Counted from the first letter of the stretch, positions 17,073 through 26,030 are shown. The stretch is 64,000 nt of DNA from JAOEGB01 sp041262585 (GCF_041262585.1 NZ_JBGCBZ010000003.1:343680-407679), one strand, 5' to 3'. Made by a program: numbers and translations. Notes: generated by a model from the letters alone, not told the origin.

Positions 17073-18860
17073 GTGCGCGAGTTCAGCGTTCCCGTGCTGG
17101 TGGACGTTCCGCCGTCCGCCAACTGCACCGACGTGGTGTTCCAGCGCGGTGTGGACGAGCCGGCCGCCGTGGTGATCCGCCGCAAGGAGGGCGACGCGCC
17201 CGGCGCGCCGTGGACGCCGATCACCGCCGCCGAGTTCCGCGACCGGGTGGCGGCCGTGGCCAAGGGCCTCATCGCCGCCGGAGTCGAGCCCGGCGACCGG
17301 GTGGCGCTGATGTCGCGCACGCGTTACGAGTGGACCGTCATCGACTACGCCATCTGGGCCGCGGGCGGCGTCGGCGTGCCGATCTACGAGACCTCCTCCG
17401 CCGATCAGGTGAAGTGGATCCTGTCCGACAGCGGCGCCAAGGGCGTGTTCGTCGAGCTGGAGTCCCATGAGAAGACGGTCCGCGACGCCATGCCGGACCT
17501 CACGCTGGTGTGGCGCATCGAGGGCGGCGGGCTCGACGAGTTGGCCGCTCTCGGGGCGGACGTGAGCAACGACACGCTGGCCGAGCGCAGGTCGGCCAGG
17601 GGCGGCCGCGACCTCGCCACGATCATCTACACGTCGGGGACCACGGGCATGCCCAAGGGCTGCCGGCTCACCCACGACAACCTGCTGTTCACCGCCCGCA
17701 ACGTCGCCCACGGCCCGCTCGAGCTGCTGTTCGACGTGGACGGCCGGGCGGCGCTGCTGTTCCTGCCGCTCGCGCACAGCTTCGCCAGGCTCATCGAGAT
17801 CGTCCTCATCGAGACGGGCACGGTCCTGGCGCACACCCCGAACATGAAGAACGTCGCCCCCGATTTGCAGGCGTTCAAGCCGACGTTCCTGCTCGGCGTG
17901 CCGCGCGTGTTCGAGAAGGTCTACAACGCCGCCGAGCAGAAGGCGACAGCCGACGGCAAGGGCAAGATCTTCCACGCCGCCGCCGACGCGGCCATCGAGT
18001 GGAGCAAGGCCGAGAGCAACGGCGGCGCGGGGCTCAAGGTCCGGCTCAGGCACGCGCTGTTCGACAAGCTCGTGTACGGCAAGCTGCGCGCGGCGACGGG
18101 CGGCGCGCTGAGCGCGGCCGTGTCGGGAGGCTCGGCCCTGGGCGAACGGCTCGGCCACTTCTTCCGCGGCGTCGGCATCGAGGTCTTCGAGGGCTGGGGG
18201 CTCACCGAGACGAGCGCGCCCTCGACGGTCAACATTCCGGGAGCCAACAAGATCGGCACGGTCGGCAAGCCGTTCCCCGGGGTCGGCATCCGGATCGCCG
18301 AGGACGGCGAGATCCTGGTCCGGGGCCGTCACATCTTCGACGGCTACTGGAACAACGAGCGCGCCACCAAGGAGGCCATCGACCCGGAGGGCTGGTTCCA
18401 CACGGGCGACGTCGGCACGCTCGACGACGACGGCTACCTGCGCATCACCGGCCGCAAGAAGGAGATCCTCGTTACGGCGGGCGGCAAGAACGTCGCGCCG
18501 GCGCCGCTGGAGGACGCCATCCGCGCGCACCGCCTGATCAGCCAGGTCATGGTGGTCGGCGACGACCGGCCGTTCATCGGGGCGCTCATCACGCTCGACC
18601 CCGAGGCGCTGGAGCAGTGGAAGGCGGCCAACGGCAAGCCGGAGGTCTCCGTGACCGACCCGGCGATCGTCGCCGAGGTGCAGAGCGCCGTCGACGTCGC
18701 CAACCGGATGGTCTCCCACGCCGAGCAGATCAAGAAGTTCGTGATCCTCGACACCGACCTGACCGAGGAGACCGGCCACCTCACGCCGTCGCTCAAGGTC
18801 AAGCGCAACCTCGTGATACGCGACTTCGCCGAGCAGATCGACGAGCTGTACGGCTCGTAG
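17073..18860 (+). CDS. Long-chain-fatty-acid-CoA ligase (FadD15-like)
   Basis: This 595-residue protein of the ANL superfamily has the AMP-binding signature YTSGTTGMPKGCRLTH (about 185-200), GWGLTETSAPSTVN, TGDVGTLDDDGYLRITGR and KKEILVTAGGKNVAPAPLE. It activates fatty acids to acyl-CoA through an acyl-adenylate. The GTG at 17073 is preferred because AAAGGAG lies five bases upstream; a GTG at 17055 has no such site. It is monocistronic and converges with the FadR-type regulator. Confidence 0.9.
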   Translation: MREFSVPVLVDVPPSANCTDVVFQRGVDEPAAVVIRRKEGDAPGAPWTPITAAEFRDRVAAVAKGLIAAGVEPGDRVALMSRTRYEWTVIDYAIWAAGGVGVPIYETSSADQVKWILSDSGAKGVFVELESHEKTVRDAMPDLTLVWRIEGGGLDELAALGADVSNDTLAERRSARGGRDLATIIYTSGTTGMPKGCRLTHDNLLFTARNVAHGPLELLFDVDGRAALLFLPLAHSFARLIEIVLIETGTVLAHTPNMKNVAPDLQAFKPTFLLGVPRVFEKVYNAAEQKATADGKGKIFHAAADAAIEWSKAESNGGAGLKVRLRHALFDKLVYGKLRAATGGALSAAVSGGSALGERLGHFFRGVGIEVFEGWGLTETSAPSTVNIPGANKIGTVGKPFPGVGIRIAEDGEILVRGRHIFDGYWNNERATKEAIDPEGWFHTGDVGTLDDDGYLRITGRKKEILVTAGGKNVAPAPLEDAIRAHRLISQVMVVGDDRPFIGALITLDPEALEQWKAANGKPEVSVTDPAIVAEVQSAVDVANRMVSHAEQIKKFVILDTDLTEETGHLTPSLKVKRNLVIRDFAEQIDELYGS

Positions 18861-18922
18861 AGAACCGCCCGGCGACCAGCCCGCCTCGGGAAACGGGACG
18901 TCCCCGAGCTGCCCGGGAGATC

Positions 18923-18935
18923 CTGCATGATCACG
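18923..18935 (-). repeat. Solo copy of the CGTGATCATGCAC-type repeat core
   Basis: One reverse-oriented core (CTGCATGATCACG on the + strand) lies in the convergent gap between fadD and the GntR gene. The bases upstream on the + strand (ACGTCCCCGAGCT, starting 25 bp before the core) are also found at the same 25-bp distance from the core at 47434. This shows that the shared unit is longer than the core. Confidence 0.8.
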
Positions 18936-18946
18936 GGGGCGGGGGA

Positions 18947-19678
18947 TTAGACCTCGTCCATCTCCGCCTGGGTGCGGAGCCAGTCCTCGACCGCCGTGAC
19001 GTGGATGGCCGCGGCGGTCCTGGCGCTCTCCGGGTCGCGCTCGGCCAGCGCCCGGTAGATGCGGTCGTGCTCCTGGAAGGTGCGCTCGAAGACGCCCTCC
19101 ACCCGGTAGCCGCGCCACACCCTCGCCCGGAAGGTGCGGCTGGACAGGCCGTCGAGGATCGCGGACAGCACCGGGTTGGCCGCGGCCTCGACGATGAGCC
19201 GGTGGAACTCCAGGTCGTGGCCGACGATCTCCTCGGCGGAGCCGCCCTGCTCCATCGCCGTCATCTCGGCGCGGAGCAGGGCGAGGATCTCGTCGTCGAT
19301 CCGCGCCGCGGCGGTGGCCGTCGCGGCGGGCTCCAGGATCTTACGGACCTGCACCAGGTGGAGCAGGGTGTCGCCGCGGGAGATCTCCGCGACGACCCCG
19401 AACGTGTCCAGCAGGTCGCGGGGCTCCAATGAGGTCACGTAGACCCCCGCGCCGTGCCTGGCCTCCAGGACGCCGAGCACGGTCAGCGCCCTGATGGCCT
19501 CTCGCATGGAGCTCCGCGACAGCCCGAGGTCGGCGGCGAACTCCCGTTCCGTCGGCAACCGCTGGCCGGGGACCAGCAGGCCGTCGGAGATCATGTCCTT
19601 GATGCGCTGCATCGCCCGCTCGGTGACCGTGGTCCGCGCGCCCGAGGACTCGGGCTCCTCCCTGAGTGGCCGCTTCAC
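18947..19678 (-). CDS. FadR/LldR-subfamily GntR transcriptional regulator
   Basis: The N-terminal winged helix contains RIKDMISDGLLVPGQRLPTEREFAADLGLSRSSMREAIRAL, given here as adjoining motif pieces: the recognition helix is LSRSSMREAIRAL. The C-terminal FCD domain has the metal-ligand histidines in VGHDLEFHRLIVEAA and later FQEHDRIYRAL and AIHVTAVEDWL. The GTG at 19678 (243 residues) is chosen because AGGGAAG precedes it and a TGGTCCTACCA operator lies 27-37 bases upstream. It probably represses the L-lactate permease gene and itself; the effector may be L-lactate (inference from neighbours). Confidence 0.85.
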   Translation of the reverse strand: MKRPLREEPESSGARTTVTERAMQRIKDMISDGLLVPGQRLPTEREFAADLGLSRSSMREAIRALTVLGVLEARHGAGVYVTSLEPRDLLDTFGVVAEISRGDTLLHLVQVRKILEPAATATAAARIDDEILALLRAEMTAMEQGGSAEEIVGHDLEFHRLIVEAAANPVLSAILDGLSSRTFRARVWRGYRVEGVFERTFQEHDRIYRALAERDPESARTAAAIHVTAVEDWLRTQAEMDEV

Positions 19679-19704
19679 GCCGCGTTCTTCCCTTGGCTCG
19701 CTAG

Positions 19705-19772
19705 TGGTCCTACCAATTCTGCCAGTATCGGAAAAGGCAGACACCACTACTGGATCCTATCGAGAATTGGTC
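19705..19772 (-). promoter_or_regulatory. FadR/LldR-type operator upstream of the GntR gene
   Basis: A perfect TGGT-N3-ACCA palindrome, TGGTCCTACCA, is at 19705-19715 and extends on the right to ACCAATTCT. The inverted copy of the right half, AGAATTGGTC, is at 19763-19772. The same right extension (ACCAATT) follows the related palindrome at 21690. These are typical binding sites of FCD-type GntR repressors such as LldR and suggest autoregulation. Confidence 0.65.
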
Positions 19773-19805
19773 GGAGGAGCTTCGCGTCCGTTACTCATTC
19801 ATTAC

Positions 19806-21446
19806 TCAGGGGACGAGCCAGCCGAGGACAGGCGTCGACTCCAGGTAGACGATGACGCACAGCCCGAGCAGGAGCAGCGCGCTCCAGCCGACCACCCGGC
19901 GGAACATCTCCCCTTCCTTACCGACGATGCCCACGGCGGCCGCGCCGATGGCCAGGCTCTGCGGAGAGATCATCTTCGCCATGACGCCACCGGAACTGTT
20001 GGCCGCGCCGAACAGGACGGGTGACTCGCCCAGCTTGCCCGCCGCCGTGGTCTGCAGCACGCCGAACAGCGCGTTCGATCCCGCGTCCGTGCCGGTGATC
20101 GCCACGCCGAACCAGCCCACAACCGGGGACAGGAAGGCGAAGAACGCGCCGGCCCCGGCGAGGAACAGGCCCAGCGTCTGGATCTGGCCGGAGTACTGCA
20201 TGACGAAGGCCAGGGCGAACACGGCCAGGATCGTCACGATGGCCCAGCCGAACTGGCGCAGCGTCTCGCCGTACGTCTTGATCGCCGTGCCGACGCCGAT
20301 GCGCAGGACCAGGAAGGTGAGGATGCCGGAGAGGAAGAGCAGCGTGCCGGGGGCGGACGCCCAGTTGAGCACGTACTCCACCTTGACGGGCTTGCCGGCC
20401 GGGTTCGCGATGTCCGCCCCGGGCCACAGGAACTTGTAGGTCCGCCAGCCCTCGCCCAGCCAGGTCTTGAGCGGCTCGATCACGGAGAGGGCGAACAGGA
20501 CGATGATGATGGCGTACGGCGCGAAGGCCAGGATCCGGTCCGCCGTGGTGTCACCGGCCGGGCTGCCGTGCTTGCGCACGAAGGCGGGGTCGTCGACGGA
20601 ACCGCCGGCGATGGTCGGGACGGGCAGCACCCGCTCGCTCGGCCGCCAAAGCTTGCCGAAGATGATGAGCACGACGGCCGACACGAGCGAGGCGGCGATG
20701 TCGGTCAGCCGGTAGTCGAAGGCGCTGGAGACGAAGATCTGGGTGGCGCCGAAGCTCAGGCCGGCGACCAGGGCGGCGGGCCACGCCTGGCGCAGGCCGC
20801 GGCGGCCGTCCGCGATGAAGAGCAGGATGAAGGGCACGAAGATCGCGATGAACGCGGTCTGGCGGCCCGCCATGGCGCCGAACGGGTCGGGAGCCGACTC
20901 GGTGACCGCCCCGAGGATCGTGATCGGGTTGCCCATGCCGCCGAAGGCGACGGGGGCCGTGTTGGCGACGAGCGCGAGAGCGGCCGCCTTGAGCGGGTCG
21001 AAGCCCACCGCGATGAGCATGATCGCGCAAATCGCGATGGGCGACCCGCCGCCCGCGAGGGCCTCGATCAGCGCACCGAAGCAGAAGGCGATGACGATCG
21101 CCTGGATCCGCTGGTCGTCGCTGATCCCGGAAAAGGCCCGCTGGAGGACGGCGAAGTGGCCGCTCTTGACGGTGAGGTTGTAGATCCAGATCGCGTTGAA
21201 GGTGATCCACAGGATCAGCAGGACCGAGCGGGCCGCGCCGAACAGCCCCGCGTCGAGGGCCTGCCCCACCGGCATCTTGTAGGCCGCCACCGCGACCACC
21301 AGGCCCACCGCGAGCGCGGCGAGGCCGGCCCAGTGCGCCTTCCACTTGAGGACCCCGAGGAGCACCAGCACCGTCGCCAGGGGCAGGGCGGCCAGCAGGG
21401 CGGACAGGAGGAGTGATCCCGTCGGATTGAAGTTCTGTTGAAACAC
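19806..21446 (-). CDS. lldP: L-lactate permease
   Basis: The very hydrophobic 546-residue protein has the LldP family start FQQNFNPTGSLLLSALLAALP. It also has conserved inner motifs GGGSPIAICAIML, ANTAPVAFGGMGNPI, GWFGVAITGTDAGSNALFG and SSGGVMAKMISPQSLAIG, spanning 12 or more membrane helices. It imports L-lactate (and glycolate) by proton symport. The GTG at 21446 has GGAGG four bases upstream and fits the conserved N-terminus better than the longer frame. It precedes the GntR gene on the same strand; no lldEFG or lldD gene is in the window. Confidence 0.9.
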   Translation of the reverse strand: MFQQNFNPTGSLLLSALLAALPLATVLVLLGVLKWKAHWAGLAALAVGLVVAVAAYKMPVGQALDAGLFGAARSVLLILWITFNAIWIYNLTVKSGHFAVLQRAFSGISDDQRIQAIVIAFCFGALIEALAGGGSPIAICAIMLIAVGFDPLKAAALALVANTAPVAFGGMGNPITILGAVTESAPDPFGAMAGRQTAFIAIFVPFILLFIADGRRGLRQAWPAALVAGLSFGATQIFVSSAFDYRLTDIAASLVSAVVLIIFGKLWRPSERVLPVPTIAGGSVDDPAFVRKHGSPAGDTTADRILAFAPYAIIIVLFALSVIEPLKTWLGEGWRTYKFLWPGADIANPAGKPVKVEYVLNWASAPGTLLFLSGILTFLVLRIGVGTAIKTYGETLRQFGWAIVTILAVFALAFVMQYSGQIQTLGLFLAGAGAFFAFLSPVVGWFGVAITGTDAGSNALFGVLQTTAAGKLGESPVLFGAANSSGGVMAKMISPQSLAIGAAAVGIVGKEGEMFRRVVGWSALLLLGLCVIVYLESTPVLGWLVP

Positions 21447-21658
21447 CGTGCCTCCAGCGCGAAAGCGGCATAGGAAGGCTCGCCCGGCCTGCGCCCCTGA
21501 TCCGACAGGCCGTGCAGCCATGTTCTATGTAGCAGAACGTTGTCCCGGACTGCGGACCGAAGGTACAACGGGAGAGGACACCTGTCGAGAGGTCGGAGGC
21601 GAGGGAATGCCCTAAGTCACACCTCGATATCGGCTGCCGTGAAGAGCGCCCGCCCATC

Positions 21659-21700
21659 TTGACATGTGACGCAGCTCATAGGTAAGCAGTGGTCAAACCA
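21659..21700 (+). promoter_or_regulatory. Divergent control region: CRP-like site plus FadR/LldR-type operator
   Basis: Within the 370-base gap (21447-21817) between lldP and the solute-binding protein gene, TTGACA (21659-21664) is followed by TGTGA-N6-TCATA (21665-21680), a 9/10 match to the CRP consensus. A second FadR-type palindrome, TGGTCAAACCA, is at 21690-21700 with the same AATT right extension as the site at 19705. Either flanking operon could be controlled. The rest of the gap shows no coding signal. Confidence 0.6.
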
Positions 21701-21730
21701 ATTAGCTCCAACACGCAGCACACTCCGGGG

Positions 21731-21742
21731 GTAAGCGGTTAC
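21731..21742 (+). promoter_or_regulatory. Possible LacI-type operator before the CUT1 importer
   Basis: GTAAGCGGTTAC has inverted GTAA/TTAC arms around a GC-rich centre, resembling operators of LacI-family sugar repressors. It lies 76 bases upstream of the solute-binding protein ATG. No LacI-family gene is in the window, so the regulator would be encoded elsewhere. Confidence 0.4.
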
Positions 21743-21817
21743 AACACCCGAAGTGGTCTGATGAGTAGGGGTCGTCAACTCGTCGGCACGGTCAGGACCG
21801 GCGAGGAAGGTGGCAGT

Positions 21818-23113
21818 ATGAAGAAGATCCTTACGCTAGGTGCGGCCCTCACGCTCGCCGCCGGCTTGAGCGCCTGCTCGGTCGGGGATAACAACGGCGG
21901 AAGCACCAGCCAGCCCAGTGGCTCAGCAGCGGCGGCGAAGAAGGAGATCACCTTCCTCGTCTTCGAGACGGATAACCTCACCCCCCAGTTCTGGGACGAC
22001 AACATCAAAAGGGTGAGCGAGAAGGTCGGGGTGACGGTCAAGAAGATCGTGGCCCCGGGTGACCGCACGGCCTACGCGAAGCAGCTGCTCGCCTCCGGTC
22101 AGTTCCCCGACGTGCAGATCGGCCTGCAGGACCTCCCCTCCTTCGACGGGAGCGGCAACCTCGCGGAGTTCTCCGACGAGGACCTGAAGGACTTCCTCTG
22201 CCCCAAGTGCAGCGCCATCAAGGGCAGGACGGTCCAGCTACCGGCGAACACGCAGACATGGCAGGTCTTCTACCGCAAGAGCCTGTTCGAGAAGGCCGGC
22301 ATCACCGCGCCGCCGAAGACCTACGCCGAGCTGCTGGCCGACGCCGAGAAGCTCAAGGGCAAGGGCGTCCAGCCGTTCGTCATCGGCGGCAACCCGTCGT
22401 GGGGCTCCTCGCTCCCCTGGACCGGCGAGCTGACCACCGACCTCTACGCCGCCAACCCGGACTGGATGCACCAGCGCCGTGACGGCAAGACCAAGTTCGA
22501 CTCGCCCGAGTTCCTCAAGGCCACGAAGAAGTTCGCCGACCTCGCCGCCAAGGGCTACCTGAACAAGAAGGACATCGGCCAGAGCTACGACGCGTCGCAG
22601 GCCGCCTTCCTGGACGGCAAGGGCGCGATGTACCCGATGGGAAGCTGGTTCGCCGCCGCGAGCGACGCCTCCAAGGTGAAGGACGACATCGGCATCTTCG
22701 CCTGGCCTGCCGACGACGGCTCCTTCCACCTGCCCTCGTTCACGGGCGGCGGGCTGACGGTCAACGCCAAGTCGCCGAACGCGGACATCGCCAAGAAGTT
22801 CGCCGTGGCCTGGCAGACGGACAAGGACTACCTGGACACCTCGGCCGTGGCCGACGCCCTGTTCCCCGCGATCAAGGGCTACACGCTCCCGGCCAAGGAC
22901 GGCACCGTCTTCAAGGCGGTGTACGACCTGTACCGCCAGGCCGTGGACCAGAACGCGACCGTCCCCTCCTTCGGATGGGAGCAGGGTGACGACGGCATGA
23001 TCGCCGGTATGCCCGACAAGTGGAACCTGTCCGCCCAGGACATCATCACCGGAAAGAAGACGCCCGAAGAGGTCCTCAAGTATCTCGACACCGAGTGGGA
23101 CAAGTCCTCCTGA
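21818..23113 (+). CDS. Sugar ABC transporter solute-binding lipoprotein (CUT1, family 1)
   Basis: The 431-residue product starts with a lipoprotein signal (KKILTLGAALTLAAGLSAC, lipid-anchored Cys at about 20) and a Ser/Ala-rich tether. It continues with family-1 binding-protein features: KVGVTVKKI, FPDVQIG, AGITAPPKTYAELL and FLDGKGAMYPMGSW. It should bind an oligosaccharide or sugar outside the membrane and deliver it to the two permeases that follow. The ATG at 21818 has GAGGAAGG upstream. A strong hairpin follows the gene. Confidence 0.88.
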   Translation: MKKILTLGAALTLAAGLSACSVGDNNGGSTSQPSGSAAAAKKEITFLVFETDNLTPQFWDDNIKRVSEKVGVTVKKIVAPGDRTAYAKQLLASGQFPDVQIGLQDLPSFDGSGNLAEFSDEDLKDFLCPKCSAIKGRTVQLPANTQTWQVFYRKSLFEKAGITAPPKTYAELLADAEKLKGKGVQPFVIGGNPSWGSSLPWTGELTTDLYAANPDWMHQRRDGKTKFDSPEFLKATKKFADLAAKGYLNKKDIGQSYDASQAAFLDGKGAMYPMGSWFAAASDASKVKDDIGIFAWPADDGSFHLPSFTGGGLTVNAKSPNADIAKKFAVAWQTDKDYLDTSAVADALFPAIKGYTLPAKDGTVFKAVYDLYRQAVDQNATVPSFGWEQGDDGMIAGMPDKWNLSAQDIITGKKTPEEVLKYLDTEWDKSS

Positions 23114-23121
23114 TCCCCCGA

Positions 23122-23161
23122 GCCGCTGGCCGAGGCGCGCGATGCCGCCTCGGCCAGCGGC
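23122..23161 (+). terminator. Intra-operon hairpin after the CUT1 binding-protein gene
   Basis: A perfect 15-bp inverted repeat (GCCGCTGGCCGAGGC at 23122-23136, complement at 23147-23161) has a 10-base loop and no T-run. It begins eight bases after the binding-protein stop codon, within the operon. Such structures usually protect or partly terminate the transcript so that the binding protein is made in excess over the permeases. Confidence 0.75.
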
Positions 23162-23233
23162 CTTGGCAGGTCCGGGGGCGATCCCCCCGGCCAGGACGGC
23201 CCTCCCGCTCCTAACGCAAGGGACTGAATCCTC

Positions 23234-24181
23234 ATGGTCTCCGACGTCGCCGCACGGCCTCGGAAGCCCCCGGTCGGCAGCCGGACGCGCCATCGGCCAA
23301 CCCGCCGAATCTGGCCTCGCGTCTGGCACTTCCTGAGCTTCGGCGCACCCGGGGTGCTCATCTACGTCTGTTTCGTGCTCGTCCCCATCGTGGTGAGCTT
23401 CGGCTACAGCCTGACCAACTACAACCCGTTCAACCCGCCGACCAAGTTCGTCGGCCTGCGCAACTACCAGCTGATGCTCCAGGACGACACGTTCCTGACG
23501 TCATTGAAGATCACCACGATTCTGACCGCCATCGTGGTCATCGTGCCCAACGTCGTCGGCCTGGGAATCGCCGTGCTGCTCGACCGGAACGGCTGGCTGT
23601 ACAACGCGCTGCGCAGCGTCTTCTTCACCCCCATGGTGCTCAGCTCCGTGGTGATCAGCGTGATCTGGACGCGCATGCTGCAGGACGACGGCCCCATCAA
23701 CGACGCGCTGCGGGCGATCGGGGTGCACGATCCGCCCGGCTGGCTGTCGGACCCGGACATCGCCCTCTACTCGCTGGCCACGGTGCTGTGCTGGCAGATG
23801 CTCGGCTTCTGCGTGGTCATCTACCTGGCCGGCCTGTCCGGCGTGCCGAAGGAGCTGATGGAGGCGGCCGCCATCGACGGCGCGGGGCCGGTCCGGCGGT
23901 TCTGGCAGGTCACGTGGCCCATGCTGGCTCCCGCGCTGACCGTCAACACGGTCGTCCTGCTGATCTCCGCGTTCAAGATCTTCGACCATGTCCAGGTCAT
24001 CACCCAGGGCGGCCCGGGCACCGGCTCGACGGCGACCATCGCGTTCCTCGCGATCCAGACCGCGTTCGTGGACAACCACCAGGGATACGCCTCCGCCGAG
24101 GCGATCGCGATGCTCGTGGTGATCGCTCTGCTCACGACCATCTCGCTCGCGGTGCTGCGCAGAAGGGAGGTCAACCTGTGA
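23234..24181 (+). CDS. Sugar ABC transporter permease (CUT1, MalF-like)
   Basis: This 315-residue inner-membrane protein has a basic N-terminus, six predicted helices starting at GAPGVLIYVCFVLVPIVVSF, and the permease EAA loop LMEAAAIDGAGPVRRFWQVTWP (cited in part) that contacts the ATPase. It forms the channel together with the next gene product. Its TGA overlaps the GTG of the second permease (GTGA). Confidence 0.88.
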   Translation: MVSDVAARPRKPPVGSRTRHRPTRRIWPRVWHFLSFGAPGVLIYVCFVLVPIVVSFGYSLTNYNPFNPPTKFVGLRNYQLMLQDDTFLTSLKITTILTAIVVIVPNVVGLGIAVLLDRNGWLYNALRSVFFTPMVLSSVVISVIWTRMLQDDGPINDALRAIGVHDPPGWLSDPDIALYSLATVLCWQMLGFCVVIYLAGLSGVPKELMEAAAIDGAGPVRRFWQVTWPMLAPALTVNTVVLLISAFKIFDHVQVITQGGPGTGSTATIAFLAIQTAFVDNHQGYASAEAIAMLVVIALLTTISLAVLRRREVNL

Positions 24182-25008
24182 GGACCGGCAATCTCCCGTG
24201 GCTGCGGCCCCTCGTCGGCCTGGCCGTCGGGGCGTTCTTCTTCGTGCCGCTCTATCTGGGCATCATCAACACGTTCAAGGAACCGGACCAGATCCGCACG
24301 CGGCCTCTCGCGCTTCCCGAGCCGTTCACGCTGCGCAACATCACCACGCTGCTGTCGCGCCCGGACAACCTCTACTGGGCGAGCGTGACCAACAGCATCC
24401 TGGTCACCGGGCTGTCGATCATCGTCCTCACGATCCTGTCCGCGACGCTGGGCCACTACCTCGCCCGGACGTCGAGCCTGTGGGGCCGCCTGCTGATGCT
24501 GCTCCTGCTGTGCGGCCTGATGATCCCTCCCCAGGTGATCCTCGCGCCGGTGACCTACGTCCTGCGGGCCGTCGGGTTGATGAGCACGCTGCCCGGCCTG
24601 GTGCTGTTCAACGTCGGCTACTACGTGCCGTTCGGCGTCTTCGTCTTCACGGGGTTCATGCGGTCGGTGCCCGTGGACCTGGAGGAGGCCGCCGCGATCG
24701 ACGGCGCGAGCCGCGGGCAGATCTTCTGGCGCATCGTGTTCCCGTTGCTCCGCCCCGCCACCGCGAGCGTGCTCATCTTCCTCGGCGTGTGGATCTGGAA
24801 CGACTTCATCGACCCGCTGATCATCCTGGGGCCGAGCCAGGGCACCACGATCACGACGGGCATCTTCCGGTCGGTGGGAGTCTGGCGCACCGACTACGGC
24901 ACGATCTTCTCGCTCATGTTCATGGGCACGATCCCCGTGCTCGCCTTCTACCTGTTCCTGCAGAAGCACTTCGTCAAGGGCCTCACCGGTGGAGCCACCA
25001 AGGGCTGA
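24178..25008 (+). CDS. Sugar ABC transporter permease (CUT1, MalG-like)
   Basis: The 276-residue product has six predicted helices and the EAA motif EEAAAIDGASRGQIFWRI (about 165-182), plus the characteristic C-terminal FLQKHFVKGLTGGATKG. The GTG start overlaps the previous stop, so the permeases are coupled. No ATPase gene is in this operon; CUT1 systems of actinobacteria often share the multitask ATPase MsiK encoded elsewhere. No glycosidase lies beside it, so the sugar is not identifiable. Confidence 0.88.
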   Translation: MRTGNLPWLRPLVGLAVGAFFFVPLYLGIINTFKEPDQIRTRPLALPEPFTLRNITTLLSRPDNLYWASVTNSILVTGLSIIVLTILSATLGHYLARTSSLWGRLLMLLLLCGLMIPPQVILAPVTYVLRAVGLMSTLPGLVLFNVGYYVPFGVFVFTGFMRSVPVDLEEAAAIDGASRGQIFWRIVFPLLRPATASVLIFLGVWIWNDFIDPLIILGPSQGTTITTGIFRSVGVWRTDYGTIFSLMFMGTIPVLAFYLFLQKHFVKGLTGGATKG

Positions 25009-25024
25009 CCCTGCCCACCCTGCG

Positions 25025-25226
25025 CGTGATCATGCACAGGTTCCCACACACAGCCCCTGACCTGTACGGATCACACGCGTGATCATGCACGACCCGCCTC
25101 GGAGGCCGTGCATGATCACGCGCGCGGTTTATCGACGTCACGAGCCACGCGGAGGAAGCCGTGCATGATCGCGTGTGGGGTTGGCGGACGTCAGGAGTGG
25201 TGCGCCGGAAGGTGTGCATGATCACG
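25025..25226. repeat. Repeat array A: five ~53-bp units with core CGTGATCATGCAC
   Basis: Forward cores start at 25025 and 25078; reverse-complement cores start at 25108, 25161 (one mismatch) and 25214. Within each orientation the period is exactly 53 bp. The two blocks face each other around a 17-bp centre. Beyond the 13-bp core, units share a TTCC block a few bases downstream and TGAC about 20 bases downstream. The array fills the gap between the convergent permease and DeoR genes. Confidence 0.9.
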
Positions 25227-25253
25227 CCGGGGGGTGGGGGGTGGGGTGCTTCG

Positions 25254-26030
25254 CTACTCGCCCTCGACGGTGATGAGCTCGCCGACCTGCTCTCCCAGTG
25301 CCCGCTGGGCCGGCTCGTCGAGCCCCGCGTCCGTGATGAGGACGTCGGCCTCGTCCAGGTGCGCGATCGTGCTGATCCCGATAGTTCCCCACTTGGTATG
25401 GTCGGCGAGCACCACGAGCCGCCTGGCGGCCCCGACGAGGGCCCTGTCGGTCTCGGCCTCCATGAGGTTCGGCGTGGTGAACCCCGCGTGCGTGCTCATG
25501 CCGTGCACCCCGAGCAGCAGGATGTCGACGTTGAGCAGCCGGATCGCGGCCACGGCCACCGGGCCGACCAGTGCGTCGGACGGCGTGCGGATGCCGCCGG
25601 TCAGCACGACGGTCTGGTCCTTCCGCCCCGAGCGGTAGAAGACCTCGGCCACCCGCACCGAGTTGGTCACCACCGTGAGGCCCGGCGTGTCGATGAGGTG
25701 GTGGGCCAGGGTCCAGGTGGTGGTGCCCGCCGACAGGGCGACGGCCGTACCGGGACCGACCATGGCGGCCGCGCACCGGGCGATGGCCTCCTTCTCGGCG
25801 CGCTGCTGGACCGACTTCGCCGCGAATCCGGGCTCCTCTGTGGACCCCGAGCTCATGGCCGTCGCCCCGCCGTGCACCTTGGCGACGAGACCGCGCTCCG
25901 CCAGGACTTCCAGGTCACGCCGGATCGTCATGTCGGAGACGCCGAACTCGCGGACGAGGTCGCCCACCCGCACCGCGCCGTTGGCGCGAACCAGGTCCAG
26001 GATCGCCTGCTGCCGCTGAGGGGCCAGCAT
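25254..26030 (-). CDS. DeoR/GlpR-family transcriptional regulator
   Basis: This 258-residue protein has a DeoR helix-turn-helix (RQQAILDLVRANGAVRV, then FGVSDMTIRRDLEVL) and the phosphosugar-binding DeoRC domain with SAGTTTWTLAHHL, VLTGG, GVHGMSTHAGFTTPN and ADHTKWG. The family represses sugar genes and is released by phosphorylated sugars. The ATG at 26030 has AAGGAGG four bases upstream and matches the usual N-terminus, so an upstream in-frame ATG is rejected. It diverges from the CUT2 importer, its likely target. Confidence 0.87.
   Translation of the reverse strand: MLAPQRQQAILDLVRANGAVRVGDLVREFGVSDMTIRRDLEVLAERGLVAKVHGGATAMSSGSTEEPGFAAKSVQQRAEKEAIARCAAAMVGPGTAVALSAGTTTWTLAHHLIDTPGLTVVTNSVRVAEVFYRSGRKDQTVVLTGGIRTPSDALVGPVAVAAIRLLNVDILLLGVHGMSTHAGFTTPNLMEAETDRALVGAARRLVVLADHTKWGTIGISTIAHLDEADVLITDAGLDEPAQRALGEQVGELITVEGE

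Noticed and set aside
16026..19118. A 1,030-codon open frame on the minus strand
   Set aside because: It crosses the metallophosphoesterase gene and lies antisense to fadD; its translation has no recognisable domain and reflects the high GC content.
25025..25226. CRISPR array
   Set aside because: The regular 53-bp period suggested it, but cores are only 13 bp, occur in both orientations in one array, the intervening sequences are partly conserved between units, and no cas gene is in the window.
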